Source: Thalassia testudinum
Lineage: Eukaryota; Streptophyta; Magnoliopsida; Alismatales; Hydrocharitaceae
Direction: 5' to 3'
Assembly (NCBI GenBank): GCA_037157565.1
Contig: JAZHRO010000050.1
Coordinates: forward strand, 40,778,501-40,842,500
DNA length: 64,000 nt
The notes under the pieces were generated by a model, which saw only the letters and a program-made list of their open reading frames with translations, was not told where the DNA came from and did no database searches. Below are positions 1 to 11,398 of this stretch, in pieces. A program made the position numbers and the translations under genes. The first letter of the stretch is position 1. Every line of letters starts with the position of its first letter.

Positions 1-480
1 CCACTAGGAATGTCACCATATCGCATGGTATATGGCAAGGCCTGTCACCTTCCTGTAGAGCTGAAACACTGCACCTTTTGGGCTGTGCAAAAATGTAACC
101 TTGACCTCAAAGCAGGAGGTCAAGAGCGAAAACTCCAACTCAGCGAATTAGAAGAGATCCGGTAGGAAGCCTATGAGAACGCATTGATATACAAGGACAA
201 GACCATGGCCTTTCATGACCGCCACATCCGGAGAAAAGCATTCATGCCCAACCAGCAAGTCTAGTTGTTCGATTCACGATTAAAACTTTTCTAAGGTAAG
301 CTCAAGTCCAAGTGGACTGGCCCGTATGTTGTGGTCCAGCCATATCTGAATGGGGCAATCCAGATCAGGGACCCAAAATCTAGGCATATATCTATGGTAA
401 ATGGCCAGCGCCTAAAGCCATTTTTGGCCCAGGAACCTCCTCAACCTGACGAGATTGTTCATCTTATTGAGGACGTGTGA
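1..480 (+). pseudogene. Integrase C-terminal remnant (pol of element A)
   Basis: Frame 1 reads as the C-terminal part of an Athila-type integrase. It starts just before the GKACHLPVE block, passes through the [10 protein letters not shown] block and the GKLKSKWTGPYVV block (the chromodomain-like tail region), and ends at TGA 478-480 after a short acidic tail. Three in-frame stops (TAG at about 163 and 262, TAA at about 292) show that it is dead. The catalytic DDE core lies upstream, outside the window. The same blocks recur in elements B, D and F, which makes the assignment safe. Confidence 0.85.
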
Positions 481-2445
481 TTGAATTCTCGTCCAGCTGG
501 AGGCATTAAACACAGCATGTATAGATAGCATCTATCCCACATTCTACCATCATCTATACATAACCATTTTTATATATAGCATATTTTTCTTTTAGCATAT
601 TTTCTTTCTGCATATTGCATAATGACAGGTTGGCCGATGCTGAATGTATAATTTCAGGAGCAATTACAGGTGATTTCTACCCATTCTCTACCTACTGTAT
701 TTATTTTCTTTTATATTCATTCGTGAGGACATGCAAGAATGTAAGCATGGGGGGTAGATACAACAAACCTGAAAGTTTTTTTATGCCAACATTTAGGAAA
801 ACCTCGAAGTTGCATGTAAAACGTACTTTAGGACCATAAATAAAAGAACAACTGACTCCACCTCCAATGTTCACATTGGAGATTGAAATCGTCTGCAACA
901 GCTATTTTTGACACCCACTCACCTCTTGTTGTAAATTTAGGGTCAAGCTGAATGTAACCCAAAAGGAAAATTTTATGAAGTACGAATATAAGAGGTTACT
1001 TGTTTATAGCAAATATACATATTGTATTCAAGAATAAGATTATTTTATTAAGAGAATGCATTAGGGATTTTACCCTCTAGTTGATTCCTGTAATCCAGAA
1101 TCCAGTACAACTTTTCACACACACGGAGAATTTGCAATGGATTCACTATGAAGGCTAATAAACATCTTTAGTCTATCAAGAAGAAGCAGTGCTTCTTTTC
1201 CTAAACACCTGGATAGTGTCTTGGGAGTTAGGTAGATTTTCCTCCAAAAATCCACCAAATAGTGTGAAATGAGAGTAGAGTGTACTGGTGATCTAAGATT
1301 AGTACAAGGAATCTGGAGTCCTAGATAATTAGGTGATGATACTTAAAGATTAGGCATAGTTTTTGCTCTAGATTCCTATGTATACATTTTTGTACGAATT
1401 ATAAGAGCCACAAAATAAGGCAAATACGTGAAAAGCGAGTTTTCATAAAACTAGGGCTAAGATGGATTGTTATGACCATTCTTTACAAAATCCCTGGCTG
1501 AAGGAGGGTATTGATGTCAAGGTCAGAAATACACCATCCTATCCATCTCTCCCGGTGCCATGAGTAAGCACTTCCACCAAATAAGCTACCCAATGTAACT
1601 TGAGTATCATCAATCCCTAATAATGCCTCCTCAATAAAGTTCATGGATGTGTGCTAGTTGTGTTATGTTGAAAGAGAAAAAAAAATGATGAAAAGAAAGA
1701 AAAATTGAAAAAAAAAATTGGAAGAAGAAGAAAAAGCAAAGAAAAAGAGTGAATATTTAGTTTAGTTGCATTGAGGCAATACCACCAAATACATTTGAGA
1801 TCCACCAAAAATGGCCTTAACCCACCTTTTTGGTGTTTCTGACCACCTGAATGCTGACTAAGGAATTCTGACTTAGTGTTAGGGTTACGGAAACTCAATT
1901 AAAGTGTTAATGCCAAGTGAGACCACCAAATATAGATCATATATGTGAATCTGGTGAGATTGTGAGCACTAATAAAAGAAAAGAAAAAGAGAAAGAGAGA
2001 ATGAATACAAAGGAATCAAAAGAGAGCATAGTTTTTCTCGTCTTTCTTTGAGTTGAGTTACTTAGTAATCTAGGAATATAGATTATGTAGTACTAATTTC
2101 TATGTAGCACCAAGTGAGAGTGAGCCACCAAATATATAATCTTTTCCCTCAGAGATTCTTACCTAAGCCTAAAGTTGGGGCGAAATTCATAGAATATCTT
2201 GAATACCCCGAGGGAAGAAGTCTGCCTATCCTACTAGAATTTTTACTAGAGGTCAAGTACAGGCTTTAGAGGTGAATCAGTTTTTCACTCGAATTTGTTG
2301 CAAAAGCTACAAAGCTGCACTTTCACGATTGTCTGGATTTCTAGAGCACAAGTTGAAAACAAAAAGGAGAAAAAATCTCTATGCATACACTTGATAAAAT
2401 AATCAGTCCCTTAGGGATCCTTGCTGTAAATAATTTAGTCTTGCA
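481..2445 (+). other. Non-coding 3' region of element A
   Basis: Nearly 2 kb between the pol stop and the PPT with no convincing reading frame. It holds, in order: the conserved post-pol motif AGCTGGAGGCATTAAACAC (from 495); GTGAGGACATGCAAG followed by GCATGGGGGG (about 724-756), an internal purine tract; an A-rich stretch near 1,676-1,745; and five exact CCACCAAAT motifs at 1,252, 1,574, 1,782, 1,923 and 2,125, with a variant at 1,802. The same motif set recurs in the 3' region of element G. Short ORFs here look like chance. Confidence 0.7.
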
Positions 2446-2479
2446 TTTGCTAGGGACTAGCAAGATTTAGGCATGGGGA
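2446..2479 (+). promoter_or_regulatory. Hairpin and polypurine tract of element A
   Basis: TTGCTAGGGACTAGCAA can fold into a 7 bp stem with a GGA loop. It is followed by AGGCATGGGGA, the purine tract that would prime plus-strand DNA synthesis directly before the LTR. The same arrangement precedes the 3' LTR of elements B, C, D, E, F and G, which fixes the LTR start at about 2,480. Confidence 0.8.
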
Positions 2480-5400
2480 TACGATTGCGCAGCAATCATA
2501 GGTCATAATTGACCTTGATTAGGCTAGGACTTAGCATAAGTTAGGGAAATTCATGCATGCCTAAGCATTATCTGCATCTTTACTACTTTACTTTAGCTAG
2601 GCATAAAATAATGTTATAATGTGCTGACTAAGTGCATTATGTCAATTGCAGGCAATAAGTTGATCAGAAGCAAGATGTGGAGCTGGATCTGAAGATAGAT
2701 CAGGAATAATGAGTGTTGCAGAAGGACTGGAGCAGAAGACTTAGATTAGATATAGGGAATAATGATGTAAGGGAGTTAAGGTTTGCTATTCAATTAAGTA
2801 GGAATAAAGCAGTAAAATATGAAGAGCTTAGGTCCATCCTAGCCCTAGGATAGCCTAGAGACTTCCCCCAAGCCTTAGCCACCCTTAGATTAGGTCACAC
2901 CACCCTAAGAAACCCTAAAACTCTAGTTCCAACCCTTATCTGGATTTCCAGATAAGTTATAGGACGTCCAGAACCCTTAGCCAACTCTTGCACACCTCAA
3001 ACCCATTTCTGCAGTGTTATTAGATGTCCAAACACTTTGTCAGACATCAAATTTCTCCAGAATACCCAAAACAGAGCCTAGAATTCCCCCAAACTCAGAT
3101 TCGACATCTAGAACTAAAGTATGGACTTCTGATTTTTGAGTATAAGTCATCTGATCCTATTTCTGGATGTCTGGAACTAGTCTCCAGTTCCTATTTTGAT
3201 ATTTAAGCCTTGATCTTGGATCTCTAGCTGCCTACACACAATTCCAACCCCAAAGGAACCTAAATTAAGGTACCCTAACCCTAGTGCATCAAATATAGAC
3301 CTCCTTAAGGACCTAATTAGGTCCTCACCAAGCCCAATTGACTTAGATCAAAGTCAATTACCATCACCTAAGTCAGTTGGACTCATTGACTCCAATTGAG
3401 CTCAGATCTCAACCCACACAAGTCCAATTGGACTTAGTGAGAGTGCAATTGACCTAAACCCAACCTAATTTAGTTATTTCACTCTCTATCATGTTCACAC
3501 TCATTCAATTAAACCTGGGTTAAGTTTAATTGCAAATTCCCCTTAGCAATTAGGGTTTGCAACCCTAATTCAAGGCATACACCTACCCAAACCCCTTAGA
3601 ACCTAACCTAGACCTCTTAGCCACCTAGGGCACAACCACACACGCACACCTATTCATGCACACACACTCCTCTAGTGTTCTTTAGAACTCTCTTCAAGTG
3701 GCGCCAACTCTTAGTTGCCAAATTTAGCAACCAAGAGGCATTCAATTCTTAGATCCACAAATGGTGGATCTAAGAAACTACCTCTCTCTCTCTTGGATGG
3801 CCACTCATGGGACTCTCGCTAGAGAGTTCCACACTTCTCTAGAGGGACTGCCTTAGGTCTATAAAAAGACTTAAGGGGTGGCCATTTGCACCCATCCACT
3901 CTTGGCCATCCACATACTTGGCTCCATTCACATCCACCTCCACTTTGGCTAGCCACTTCCATCCACTCCACCTCCACGAGTTGGGCACCCCCATGAAGGA
4001 CACCATCTCCATGCTAGGATGCTGGATTACTCCTCCAACCTCTCTCCAAGGGTTGGCCTAAGCTCCATTGGCCACCCCTCATTCTCCTCTCAACCACTCC
4101 AAGGCCATCAGAGCCCACCTCCAAATGCCCTCACGTTCTGATAGATTAGTAGCTAGCTCTTTACATTTACTGCTTCTATTTACTGCTTAGTAGTGTAGTC
4201 CTTATTCTCCCCCAATGACACATGCAAAATCCCCCCGTAGATTCCTGTATGCGATCATTTTCTGGTGGCTAGATTTACATTTTTAAGCATTCTTGTACAA
4301 GCTTTCCTCTACATTCCATGTTGCAAACCCTTCTCTGAATGAATGAAAAAATATATTTTTATACATATCTCTATGTTTGAAATCACCATGAGCTTATTGG
4401 TTGCCATCTTTTCTGCGTGATTCAAGTTTCCTATTTTTCACTTATATACATATTTTCCATCAAGCATGTCGGTTCTGGAAAATATAGAAAGCCTAACTAT
4501 AGATGCATTTTCTATAAACAGCCACCATGTAACTAGAATCATGTGCATCGAAAGACATACTTTTACCTTTGTTATCTATTTAACGTATGCACACGTACTT
4601 AGAGTTCATAATAGAAGTGGCGAGGTCTTAATTCAAAGGTTGGAAACTGGTGTGCTCTTTTAGATAAAGTAGAGCGATAAAAACTTGATTTCAGAATTAA
4701 ACAAACACCTCCTAGAGACGAACGACTGGGACTCAAAGTCTCATTATTTTTAAAAACTTATATTTTTGACAAATATTTCTATGCGACTATACTACGATTC
4801 TGATGACTTTCAAATGCACGAGAATGCTTTCCATCATCTGACATGGCCGAAAGGCCTTACTTGCATTTTCAGGTTCCAGGTTGAAGCCACCATTGTTGAA
4901 GCTTCTTCAAAGAGCTCCAGATCCCATTCTTGTGATTCCACTCCTTGGCGTTCGCTCCAGGCAGTGTGGAATCACCTTAGGATCAACACCAGGTCTTCAA
5001 TTGGGGACGTCGATCTCAGCCACTACCCCAATTCGTCAAAGAAGCACCTGCTGCTATGCAAAGAACTAAAGCAGGTGGGATAGTCCCACCTTGTGAGTTG
5101 TTGAAGTCCGTACAAGGGATAAGTTGATTTTGTGATCTCCACTTGTTGCCTCCGAGAGCACTGGGGAGAGGTTCTCGCTTGCACACTCCACGCACGTGCC
5201 CTCTCCCGCTCTTACGCCACGTGGGTCTAGGCTTTGATCCGATAACTCAGCTACTCCAGTCTAGTCTAGTCTGCCTGTTCTAGCAGAAAAGGAGAGAGAG
5301 AGGGGTTGGGGCATTTTTGCCCTTTGTGCCTCCATTCTCTGAGAGGCTTTCGTGCCTCTATGTTGTGCTTGCGCCTTTCACTGAGGCTTGAAGGAGAAAA

Positions 5401-5795
5401 GAGGCCTTTACCTCTGTTGCTGGTTCTAAGCTACTGTTGCATTATTGAGATACTACTGACATGGAAATTGGTTGATATTCACTGTTCAAACATTTGTGAT
5501 TAAATTGTCAAGGGTTAATTGGTGATTCAAATCACCATTTTAACCCTTCATTTTTACATATTGATACTTGAATTAATGATATATTATTCTTGAATAAGTT
5601 TTGGTTGTAATTGCTTATATCTTTTACTTAGAATTATGATCTTGAGATTGATTTGCTGATTGCTCCCTACGTTCGACCTCAGATTTCCATTCGAGTATAA
5701 ATTCTATTTGTTTTCACACTTTATTGGCTATACTGCAATGTATCATTTTTAGAACCCCAACTTAGAGCGATAAACAGACACATGATTAATTAAGA
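2480..5795 (+). repeat. 3' LTR of element A (right border approximate)
   Basis: It begins just after the PPT with TACGATTGC, the expected TG probably being mutated to TA. Its first bases form a small palindrome (GATTGC GCA GCAATC). A TATA box, TATAAAAA, lies at 3,860-3,867. Downstream are AGTCCCACCTTG (about 5,084) and the end module (about 5,470-5,795) with GGTGATTCAAATCACC and GCTCCCTACGTTCGACC. Elements C and E show the same order: TATA, AGTCCCAC, then end module. An alternative is that the LTR ends near 4,850 and the rest is a separate LTR fragment. Confidence 0.5.
3860..3867 (+). promoter_or_regulatory. TATA box of the element A LTR
   Basis: TATAAAAA follows about 1.38 kb of U3-like sequence. 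It is a typical RNA polymerase II LTR promoter core. There is no transcript evidence. Confidence 0.45.
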
Positions 5796-6028
5796 GGATT
5801 TAATTGGTGATTATAATCACCATTGTTTTGCTTCTCTATTTCTTTTTATCCCATGACTCTTTGAGATATTATTGATTGTTATTGAATATCAATCTGACAA
5901 GTTTTATTGTGCTCAATTTACTATGCTCACTTATTTTGAATTGAGATTAGTGCGTGAATTCCACATTTGCTCCCTATGAACAACCTCAGACTCTAAGTAG
6001 ATTATGAGTTTATAAATTTAAATATTTT
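5796..6028 (+). repeat. Extra copy of the LTR-end module
   Basis: This segment repeats the pattern of 5,470-5,795: GGTGATTATAATCACC, an exact 16 bp palindrome at about 5,810, followed by TTGCTCCCTATGAACAACCTCAG. An inverted relative lies at about 8,691-9,000. It ends where the inverted 3' LTR of element B begins. It may be a tandem duplication inside the element A LTR or the end of another LTR. Confidence 0.5.
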
Positions 6029-7988
6029 GCAGTGCGACTTAGAAGTGTACTACGACGACCATATCATAAATCTCCTCAGTCGTGCTGCAACAGTTGTAGC
6101 CCATAAAATTCCGCTATCAAATAAATTTTACTGAAACTCTAGTGAGTCCTAGGTCAGACTTGAGGAGGCTATGTCGATTCTAAATCCACAATTATATTTT
6201 TTTGTAATTTTTTTGTAAAGAAATCATTCACAATGCTAATCTACTTGTAATATAAATAAGAGAGAGAAAAAGAGAGGGAGAGAACAACTTTTATAACTAG
6301 GACAATAATATCTATTACAACTAATTGTTGCAACTATAAAGCTGAAAATCTACACTAGAAAGTGATAAAAAGATAAGGGATGAAAGATTATCTTCCTCAA
6401 TGAATGCTTGGAGGAAGAGCCAAACGATCGATACCTGGAGGAAGGAGAGCGGAGACAGAGGAAGGATGGCAAATATGGAAGAACCGAGGATGAGGTAGGA
6501 CATCGTCATCGCGGGATCCGCTTTTGGAATGGGGGTGAGAGGACAGTTGGCAAGATCTCCGTGAAGGGAGTGAGAAGTCAAAAACTTTGTGTTTTTACTC
6601 TAATGGAGCTTCCTGTAACTTGGGAACACTAGAGCGAGCTTGGGAATGTTGTTCTTAGCACTTTGGGAGGTTAAGGGAAGTAGAAAGGGATGAAAAATGA
6701 GGGGATATGTGCCTTCTTATAGATGGAGTTTAAGGGAAGAAAGGTTCTTTTAAAACTTTAAAATTGAATGTAGGGCCTTTGATGATGGATGTGCACGTCA
6801 CTATAGCCGCACACCGCTGAAGCTGCACATCGCTGAAGCCGCGCATGCACCCTCAGCTATGAGTGGGGATCGGAGCGCTTTCGTACGACCATGTCAACAC
6901 CGGCTCGCCTTCAACCATTTGAGGCATGAGCTGATCGTAGCCATCTAATCAAGATTGAAAGGAGGACTTCTCGCGTATGCCACTTCATCTTCATCAGTTA
7001 TGGGGCCACGTAGCCCCTTTCCATGTTGTTGGATGAAGATCAGAGGGCTAAGGAGTGCACTTAGCCATGCTTTACAAATTGCGCCCCCCGTGTCTGATGG
7101 TGCATCATCTCTCGTGTTCGAATCACACGGTGCTCATTGCACAGCATAACCACTTTATCTGTTGTTAGATCAAGCATCCACGATAGAATTTTGTGTGTAC
7201 ACCATCTCAACGGATGTGATCCGCGGAGCGGGTCTCAATCACGTGTCATACGTTACGCGTAAGGCACGCAACCGCTATGCCAACCTCATGCAAGTGTCGA
7301 GTTTTCATATTAAGTCTTGCATGCTCTTAGCTATTAGATGGAAATCCAACAGCTGAGATTGCATGGCCCTTAGTCTTCAAAGATTGTGTTGTGCTTGGGA
7401 GGGCAATGTGGCTGCATCTCGACCATTGGATAAAGATCGAACGGTCCAGATTGGTTCTTGATGCACGTTTTAAAGTTGGGTGGGGCCGTTGGGGTGCTTT
7501 GGATGGTTGGGATGGCGCAACATGATGCCATCCTGGTAGTCAAACTTCTTTGGCTTGTAAATGGTGCCAGAGATGCTGGATTCGACCAATTTTCACGTTG
7601 TTAGGCTACAATCGCCGATCTGAACCCATCCATGCAATTGGATTCTTCACCTAAGGTCTGGATTTTCACCACCTTACCCATTGACCTTTGATCTTCCTTG
7701 GATTGCATATGTTGCTATGGAGGTTCGATCAGGGCGATCTCAGAGGCATTCGACTCTAATTGTCACCCTGATCAGATCTGTACGGTTGGATATTCAATCC
7801 AAGGCCCCGAAATGATGTTGGTCAATCCCCAAAACACAATAAGAGGCAAATTACTATACAATTTACACAAATTAATCTAAATGCATGATGATCCATGTTA
7901 TGCAATATTTATAATGCTTGATGCTTCTATGACACTATGAACATGTATAAATAGACATTTTAGGCAAATTAGATGTGTAAACATCACA
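6029..7988 (-). repeat. 3' LTR of element B
   Basis: On the minus strand it starts TGTGATGTTTACACATC right after the PPT. GATGT TTAC ACATC is a perfect 5 bp inverted repeat. The U3 start and the end region (TCTCTCTTTTTCTCTCTC, then GATCGACGTAGCCTCC-like sequence) align with the two LTRs of element D. The inner border, near 6,029, was estimated by comparison with D. A weak TATA-like TATAAG lies near 6,716 on the minus strand. The 5' LTR of B is outside the window. Confidence 0.65.
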
Positions 7989-8025
7989 CCACCATGCATA
8001 TCTTTTTCTAGTCCCTAGCAAAACA
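7989..8025 (-). promoter_or_regulatory. Hairpin and polypurine tract of element B
   Basis: Minus strand: TTTTGCTAGGGACTAG, then a purine-rich stretch ending GCATGGTGG directly before the LTR TG. The downstream arm of the hairpin is partly lost (CTAGAAAAA instead of CTAGCAAA). The end GGCATGGTGG is shared with element D. Confidence 0.7.
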
Positions 8026-8690
8026 ACATGCTATTTATAAAAGAATTAGGATCAAATTACTTTGGCAATTGTTATCTCTTAACACTAAGAAAATTTTACT
8101 AATGACCTAAACTGCAGAGACTCAACAACGTCTGGGTGCCTGCCAAAATGCAGACTACCCCAAGCCCTCGCCTTATTCAAAAGCAAATATATATTTTTTC
8201 TTTTCTTTTCTTCTTTTCTAATTTTTTGGATTTTTGAGTTTAGAGTTTTAGGATAGATTTCTATGGCTACCCAACCCACCCATGACACGAAAAAAACTCT
8301 AAGTTCTAATCATCCTTTTATGACTATGATAGATTCACTAATTGGTAAATAAAATAGATTTTAGGTTTCTATGCCCTTATGTGTCCTTAAAAAGAAATCC
8401 TACCTGATGGTGTATCTATTCGACAGGTGGCATTCTCCCTACTTTTATTCTTTTGTTGGGTCAACACAAAGGCAAACCCTGTGTATATCTCCCTAGCTTA
8501 TTCTACCTCTCTGTTTCTTCCTAAGTGTTTAGTAAATAAATGCACATTTTGTGAGCTGGGTTCTGGACAACTAGTCAATGGGACGTCAAACCCATGGCAA
8601 CTTGCTAGCCATAATCGTACGGTGAAGTGTGATTTATATATATACTATTTTTTTTCTTTTCTATTTTTATACTTTTTCTTTTGAGTAGTT
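8026..8690 (-). other. Distal 3' non-coding region of element B
   Basis: No coding potential. On the minus strand it aligns with 22,650-23,288 of element D. It includes one copy of the GGCAAGTT(A/G) module (8,553-8,612), the block GGGAGATATACAC, and the end block preceding the PPT. At about 8,690 the match stops and the end of the element C LTR begins. Confidence 0.65.
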
Positions 8691-11359
8691 CGCTTCTGTT
8701 TATCGCTCTAAATTGGAGTTTAAAACTGATGCGCTATAGTATATCGATAAATCGCGAAAAACAAATACAATTTATAGCTCGAAAAGAATCCGAGGTTGAA
8801 TGCAAGGAGCAATACGCAATTTAGTACCCAAGATTGCAATTCCAAGCACAATATAACAATGTAATAGAGACTTTAACCACAAATGATATAAATGAAAGAG
8901 TTAGAGTCAATGTAGCAAAAACAATAGGGCAAAATGGTGATTTAAATTACCAATTTACCCTATTAACAATATACTCAAATAATGCTACAATATCAACCAC
9001 ACAATTTCCATGTATGATGAGTGCACAGTGCACTCCTTTCAATTCTCATACGGCGGTCAACCAAATTAGAAGTCTTAACCGCCCCTTCACTAAAGTGAGC
9101 AAACACTGTGCTTCTTTGTCCACTTCCTCTTTTCCTACCTTGGCTTCCTTCTTCTTCTTCCTTTTTGTCTCTATGCCTTAGCCTTTCTTTTCCTCTTCCT
9201 TTCCTCTTCGCACACAAGGGAGGAAAGCTTTAAATTTGACTAAGTGTAAGAATCTCTCTAAAGCAAAACCCCCCTCAACCCCGTGCACTCTCTCTCTCTC
9301 TCGGTTTCCTCCTCTTCTCTTTCTTAGAGCCTCTATAAACAGTATCGGGTAATCGAGTATTCGAGGATCCACGTACTCGGGAGTAGGGTTGCAGGCACAA
9401 GAGTTGCAACTGGGGTGTAAGAGAGTAGGTGAGTCAGTGTGAGCGGGTAATGGGGACCCGACCCCTATGTCTTGCATGAGGGGTCAGGGGGAGCTTTGCA
9501 TATTATACTGCTATGGCTATTTCTCTATATCTGATGTGGGACTACTAAGTCCCTTCTTCATTCACGCACGACAACAGCAACCGCTCTCGTCAATTGGTGG
9601 TGAAGGAGCACCTGAAGCTCCTAATTTAGGTTATGTGCTCGATCCTGGATCAGTTTCGTGCCACCAAGAAGTTCACCTAGACGTTGTGGTGCAAGAACAC
9701 CTTCGTTGAGCCCTTCGAAGGAGCTTCGACAATGGCGGTCATACCTGTGTACCTGAAACAAACAAAATGGCCTCTCGACCATGTCAAAAATGCTCAGGAT
9801 GATCGCCAGACATCGATGAATGTAACAGTGGTGGTGGCGTCGTGTGCAAGTATGTGTGGAGGCCTGATGACCTCAAGAAGGTGGTGTGGAGGCATGTGTG
9901 TCGGGTGGAGTGTGTGAGAGGCCAATCCCCTCAATTTCTTGAGGGGTTTTAGTCGTGAGGACACGAAAAAGGTGCGGAGAGTGGAAGCGGCGTGGTTGGG
10001 CATTTGTGGAAGCCGCTACGGCTTGCTGGAGGTTCGCTGGCGAGGTGGAAGACGATGATGTGGATGGCATAGGAGCGGTCGATATGGAGAAGTAGTATGC
10101 GGTGCTGATGAGTAGAGGATAGAGTGTCGATTAGGCTAGGCTATGGATGAATAGAGGTATAGGCAACATCGAGTCTAGCGTGGTAGGCGCTGGAGACAAA
10201 GATTCTCCAGTGAGAGTGAGATGAAAAGGAAGACTAAGGGAGAGGCGTCGGTTGGTACGGCATGACGTGGAAGATGGAGAAGAAGGCGAATCCACCGTCA
10301 GTATTGTGAGCGGACGACGAGGGTGGTCGGAGAAGGTCGCTGGACATCGTGGAGCCTTCCAGCCAGAGAGGAGGGAGGAAGTAGAGGGATTCCATGCCAA
10401 AAACAAGCATAGGAGGGTTAGTAGGAATTATAGGACCTTTTATAGGGCTCAAGGGGTCGATTGTAGCTCGGAAACCAAGCTTCTTCGCTTGGAAAGCTCG
10501 CCAGAGTAGGAAACCCACTTCTTTAGTTGATTCGCATGACAATTTGAGCAAGAAATAGAGCCTAAGATGTGGTTTAAATTGAAGGTAATTTCATGAGGGA
10601 TCTTAGTATCTATTTTGGGAGAGATGGGTTGAGAATCAAATGAGAAATCCTGGCTCAAATCTCGATGGTGAAGCTTAAAGTTCCTTCAATGGTGTCAGGG
10701 ACCTATTTACAAAGATGACGATAATGTTAGGGACCTGATTATAATTAATTCCAAAGTTAGGGCCATCTGTGTAAGAAAAAGAGTCGGAAAGGACTGAAAT
10801 GCAAACTAGGTGAAGATGATCTTTGATTGGGCGCAAATTTAATTTGAACCCAAAGAATCTGATGGTGATGTCGGATTTTCGTTTTGACCACATTTGATTC
10901 GAGAAATTATGGAAATGCCTAAACTAGGGCAACTGTCCATTTGAGATTCTGTTTTTGGTCAAAATAGATTCTGATGGTCAATTCAAGATGTCAAACCATA
11001 CAAAATAATTTTCTATGAATTTTAAAGGGTTTAGGTGAATTTTATCCTGACCAAAACCTCAGTAAATCAAGCAGGTTTGAAATTAGGATTTCAGGTGCTG
11101 TTTTGACTCTCGAAGTGCGTAAAAACCCATTTTGTTCTGTATGAACCCTCTTGTTAGACTTTAAAGCATATTTGACCTTTAATAAACCCCTAAGAAAACC
11201 CATGGTTATTTTAAATTTGCAGAAATAACCTTGTATTCTTATTTTTTTCTCAAAACAGTGTATTATGCCCTTAGGATGTTCTGATGGATATGTAGGGGCT
11301 TTCATTGACTTAATTAGGTCAACCTAAGCTAGTTATGACTCATGATGGTGTTCCTATCA
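8691..11359 (-). repeat. 3' LTR of element C (left border approximate)
   Basis: On the minus strand it starts TGATAGGAACACCATCA next to the PPT. A TATA box lies at 10,436-10,444. AGTCCCACATCAG follows near 9,531-9,549. The end module at about 8,691-9,000 (GGTAATTTAAATCACC, GCTCCTTGCATTCAACC) is shared with the LTR of element A. The module order equals that in A and E, which supports one LTR of about 2.67 kb. It is possible that the part left of about 9,700 is a second inserted LTR fragment. Confidence 0.55.
10436..10444 (-). promoter_or_regulatory. TATA box of the element C LTR
   Basis: The minus strand reads TATAAAAGG about 915 bases from the LTR start. It is a consensus-like TATA box in the expected part of the LTR. 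Confidence 0.5.
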
Positions 11360-11398
11360 TACCCCCATGCCTAGCGTTTGCTAGTCTCATAGCAAAAC
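11360..11398 (-). promoter_or_regulatory. Hairpin and polypurine tract of element C
   Basis: Minus strand: TTTGCTATGAGACTAGCAAA (arms TTTGCTA/TAGCAAA with a six-base loop), then CGCTAGGCATGGGGGTA and the LTR TG. The loop is longer than the GGA of the other elements, but the arms are kept. Confidence 0.75.

Larger units (their letters stand above)
1..5795 (+). mobile_element. Element A: 3' part of an Athila-like LTR retrotransposon
   Basis: The window opens inside the integrase of a plus-strand Ty3/gypsy element. The order is integrase tail (1-480), about 2 kb of non-coding 3' region, a polypurine tract (PPT) with hairpin (2,446-2,479), then a long 3' LTR. The integrase tail carries the Athila-type GKACHLPVE motif. 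The 5' part lies outside the window. The right LTR border is approximate, because there is no second LTR in view; I placed it after an LTR-end module shared with element C. A further copy of that module follows to about 6,028. Confidence 0.75.
6029..8690 (-). mobile_element. Element B, 3' end piece: 3' LTR plus end of the 3' region
   Basis: On the minus strand this reads as the end of an Athila-like element: non-coding 3' region (8,690 to 8,026), PPT with hairpin, then LTR. It matches element D in both the LTR and the 3' region. Its 3' region begins about 130 bases beyond the point, measured on element D, where the piece at 24,996-27,080 stops. I infer that these are two halves of one element separated by C and D. 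The body of B continues at 24,996-27,080 and 53,617-57,205. Confidence 0.7.

Noticed and set aside
4766..5083. 105-residue ORF near the end of the A LTR
   Set aside because: No similarity that I recognise, and it overlaps LTR signals shared with C and E.
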